A DNA stretch of 5,819 nucleotides from Puniceicoccales bacterium (GTDB lineage: Bacteria; Verrucomicrobiota; Verrucomicrobiia; Opitutales; JAIRLM01): positions 1 through 5,819 of the forward strand of contig JAITSI010000046.1 in assembly GCA_031287845.1 (NCBI GenBank), in the 5' to 3' direction. Of this stretch, positions 5,711 to 5,819 are shown one piece after another. The notes beneath the pieces are model-generated. The model ran no database searches. It was not told where the DNA came from and was given only the letters and a program-made list of their open reading frames with translations. The stretch's first letter is position 1. The number at the start of each line of letters is the position of its first letter. A program made the position numbers and the translations under genes.

Positions 5711-5787
5711 GCATCGATAATCGGGGGAAGCGAAGCTGGGGGCAGGGCCCCCAAATGGGCCCGGCCGGCCCTCGAGGCCGCGATGCT
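5710..5787 (+). repeat. Nested beta subtype-2 unit bounded by AGCATCG/CGATGCT
   Basis: A 57-nt segment (5723-5779) is identical to 4077-4133 in copy C. It is bounded by AGCATCG (5710-5716) and its exact reverse complement CGATGCT (5781-5787). It interrupts alpha of copy D and leads directly into delta copy 2. The GGGGGC/GCCCCC stem here has loop AGG (5734-5748). The arrangement suggests insertion or template switching of a small cassette. Confidence 0.7.
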
Positions 5788-5819
5788 TCTGCTATCGCAG
5801 CGCGCAGGTCGCCCCGCGT
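5781..5819 (+). repeat. Delta repeat module, copy 2 (runs off the window end)
   Basis: CGATGCTTCTGC (5781-5792) and the last 23 nt of the window (5797-5819) match delta copy 1 at 3827-3838 and 3856-3878. The match is still perfect at the window edge, so the module probably continues. Here it is joined to the nested beta unit, whereas copy 1 has no beta next to it, so delta is an independent module. Confidence 0.75.

Noticed and set aside
5481..5754. Short open frames in the repeats giving similar peptides in A, B and D
   Set aside because: The similarity is inherited from the DNA repeat. The reading frames are not kept consistently, hairpins dominate the sequence, and no start site is supported. 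A repeated small protein is not supported.

Overview
The window is a GC-rich bacterial chromosomal segment with four credible protein genes and an unusually dense set of related, palindrome-rich repeats in the gaps between them. No rRNA, tRNA, CRISPR array, transposase or integrase is visible. The organism cannot be named from the sequence. The antiporter belongs to a family (putative Na+/H+ antiporter, PF07399 as I recall it) that I associate with Chlamydiae, Verrucomicrobiota and some Proteobacteria. None of the four starts has a Shine-Dalgarno sequence at normal spacing. A member of the PVC group is therefore plausible, but this is a weak inference.

Layout, left to right. Positions 1-277 hold repeat copy A, whose last bases supply the 3' end and stop codon of the first gene. 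Positions 266-2002 (minus strand) hold a tight two-gene operon: a class IV aminotransferase-like gene (1163-2002, upstream), then after 6 nt a diverged ribose-phosphate pyrophosphokinase-like gene (266-1156). Positions 2003-2086 are a short divergent promoter region, the only intergenic gap without a repeat. Positions 2087-3556 (plus strand) encode a multi-pass ion antiporter. Positions 3557-4179 lie between two convergent genes and hold repeat copy B, a 269-nt stretch of unknown content and repeat copy C. Positions 4180-5436 (minus strand) encode an unrecognised membrane protein built from three two-helix units. Positions 5437-5819 hold a small inverted repeat near that gene's start, then repeat copy D with a second repeat unit nested in it.

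The repeats form a modular family. Written in the orientation of copy D, the full order is gamma (about 38 nt) - beta (about 130 nt) - alpha (about 105 nt). Copy A has all three modules on the minus strand. B lacks most of beta. C has only beta. D has beta, part of alpha and a shortened gamma. A further module, delta, occurs twice (3827-3878 and 5781-5819). Several hairpins keep their stems while their loops change between copies, which suggests that the structure matters.

The genes do not make an obvious single pathway. The aminotransferase/PRPP-synthetase pair is clearly co-transcribed, and both proteins have departures at positions usually needed for catalysis, so it may be a repurposed pair. 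The antiporter and the three-unit membrane protein are adjacent but convergent and need not be functionally linked. The most unusual aspects are the mosaic repeat family, its placement against gene 3' ends, and the altered enzyme pair.
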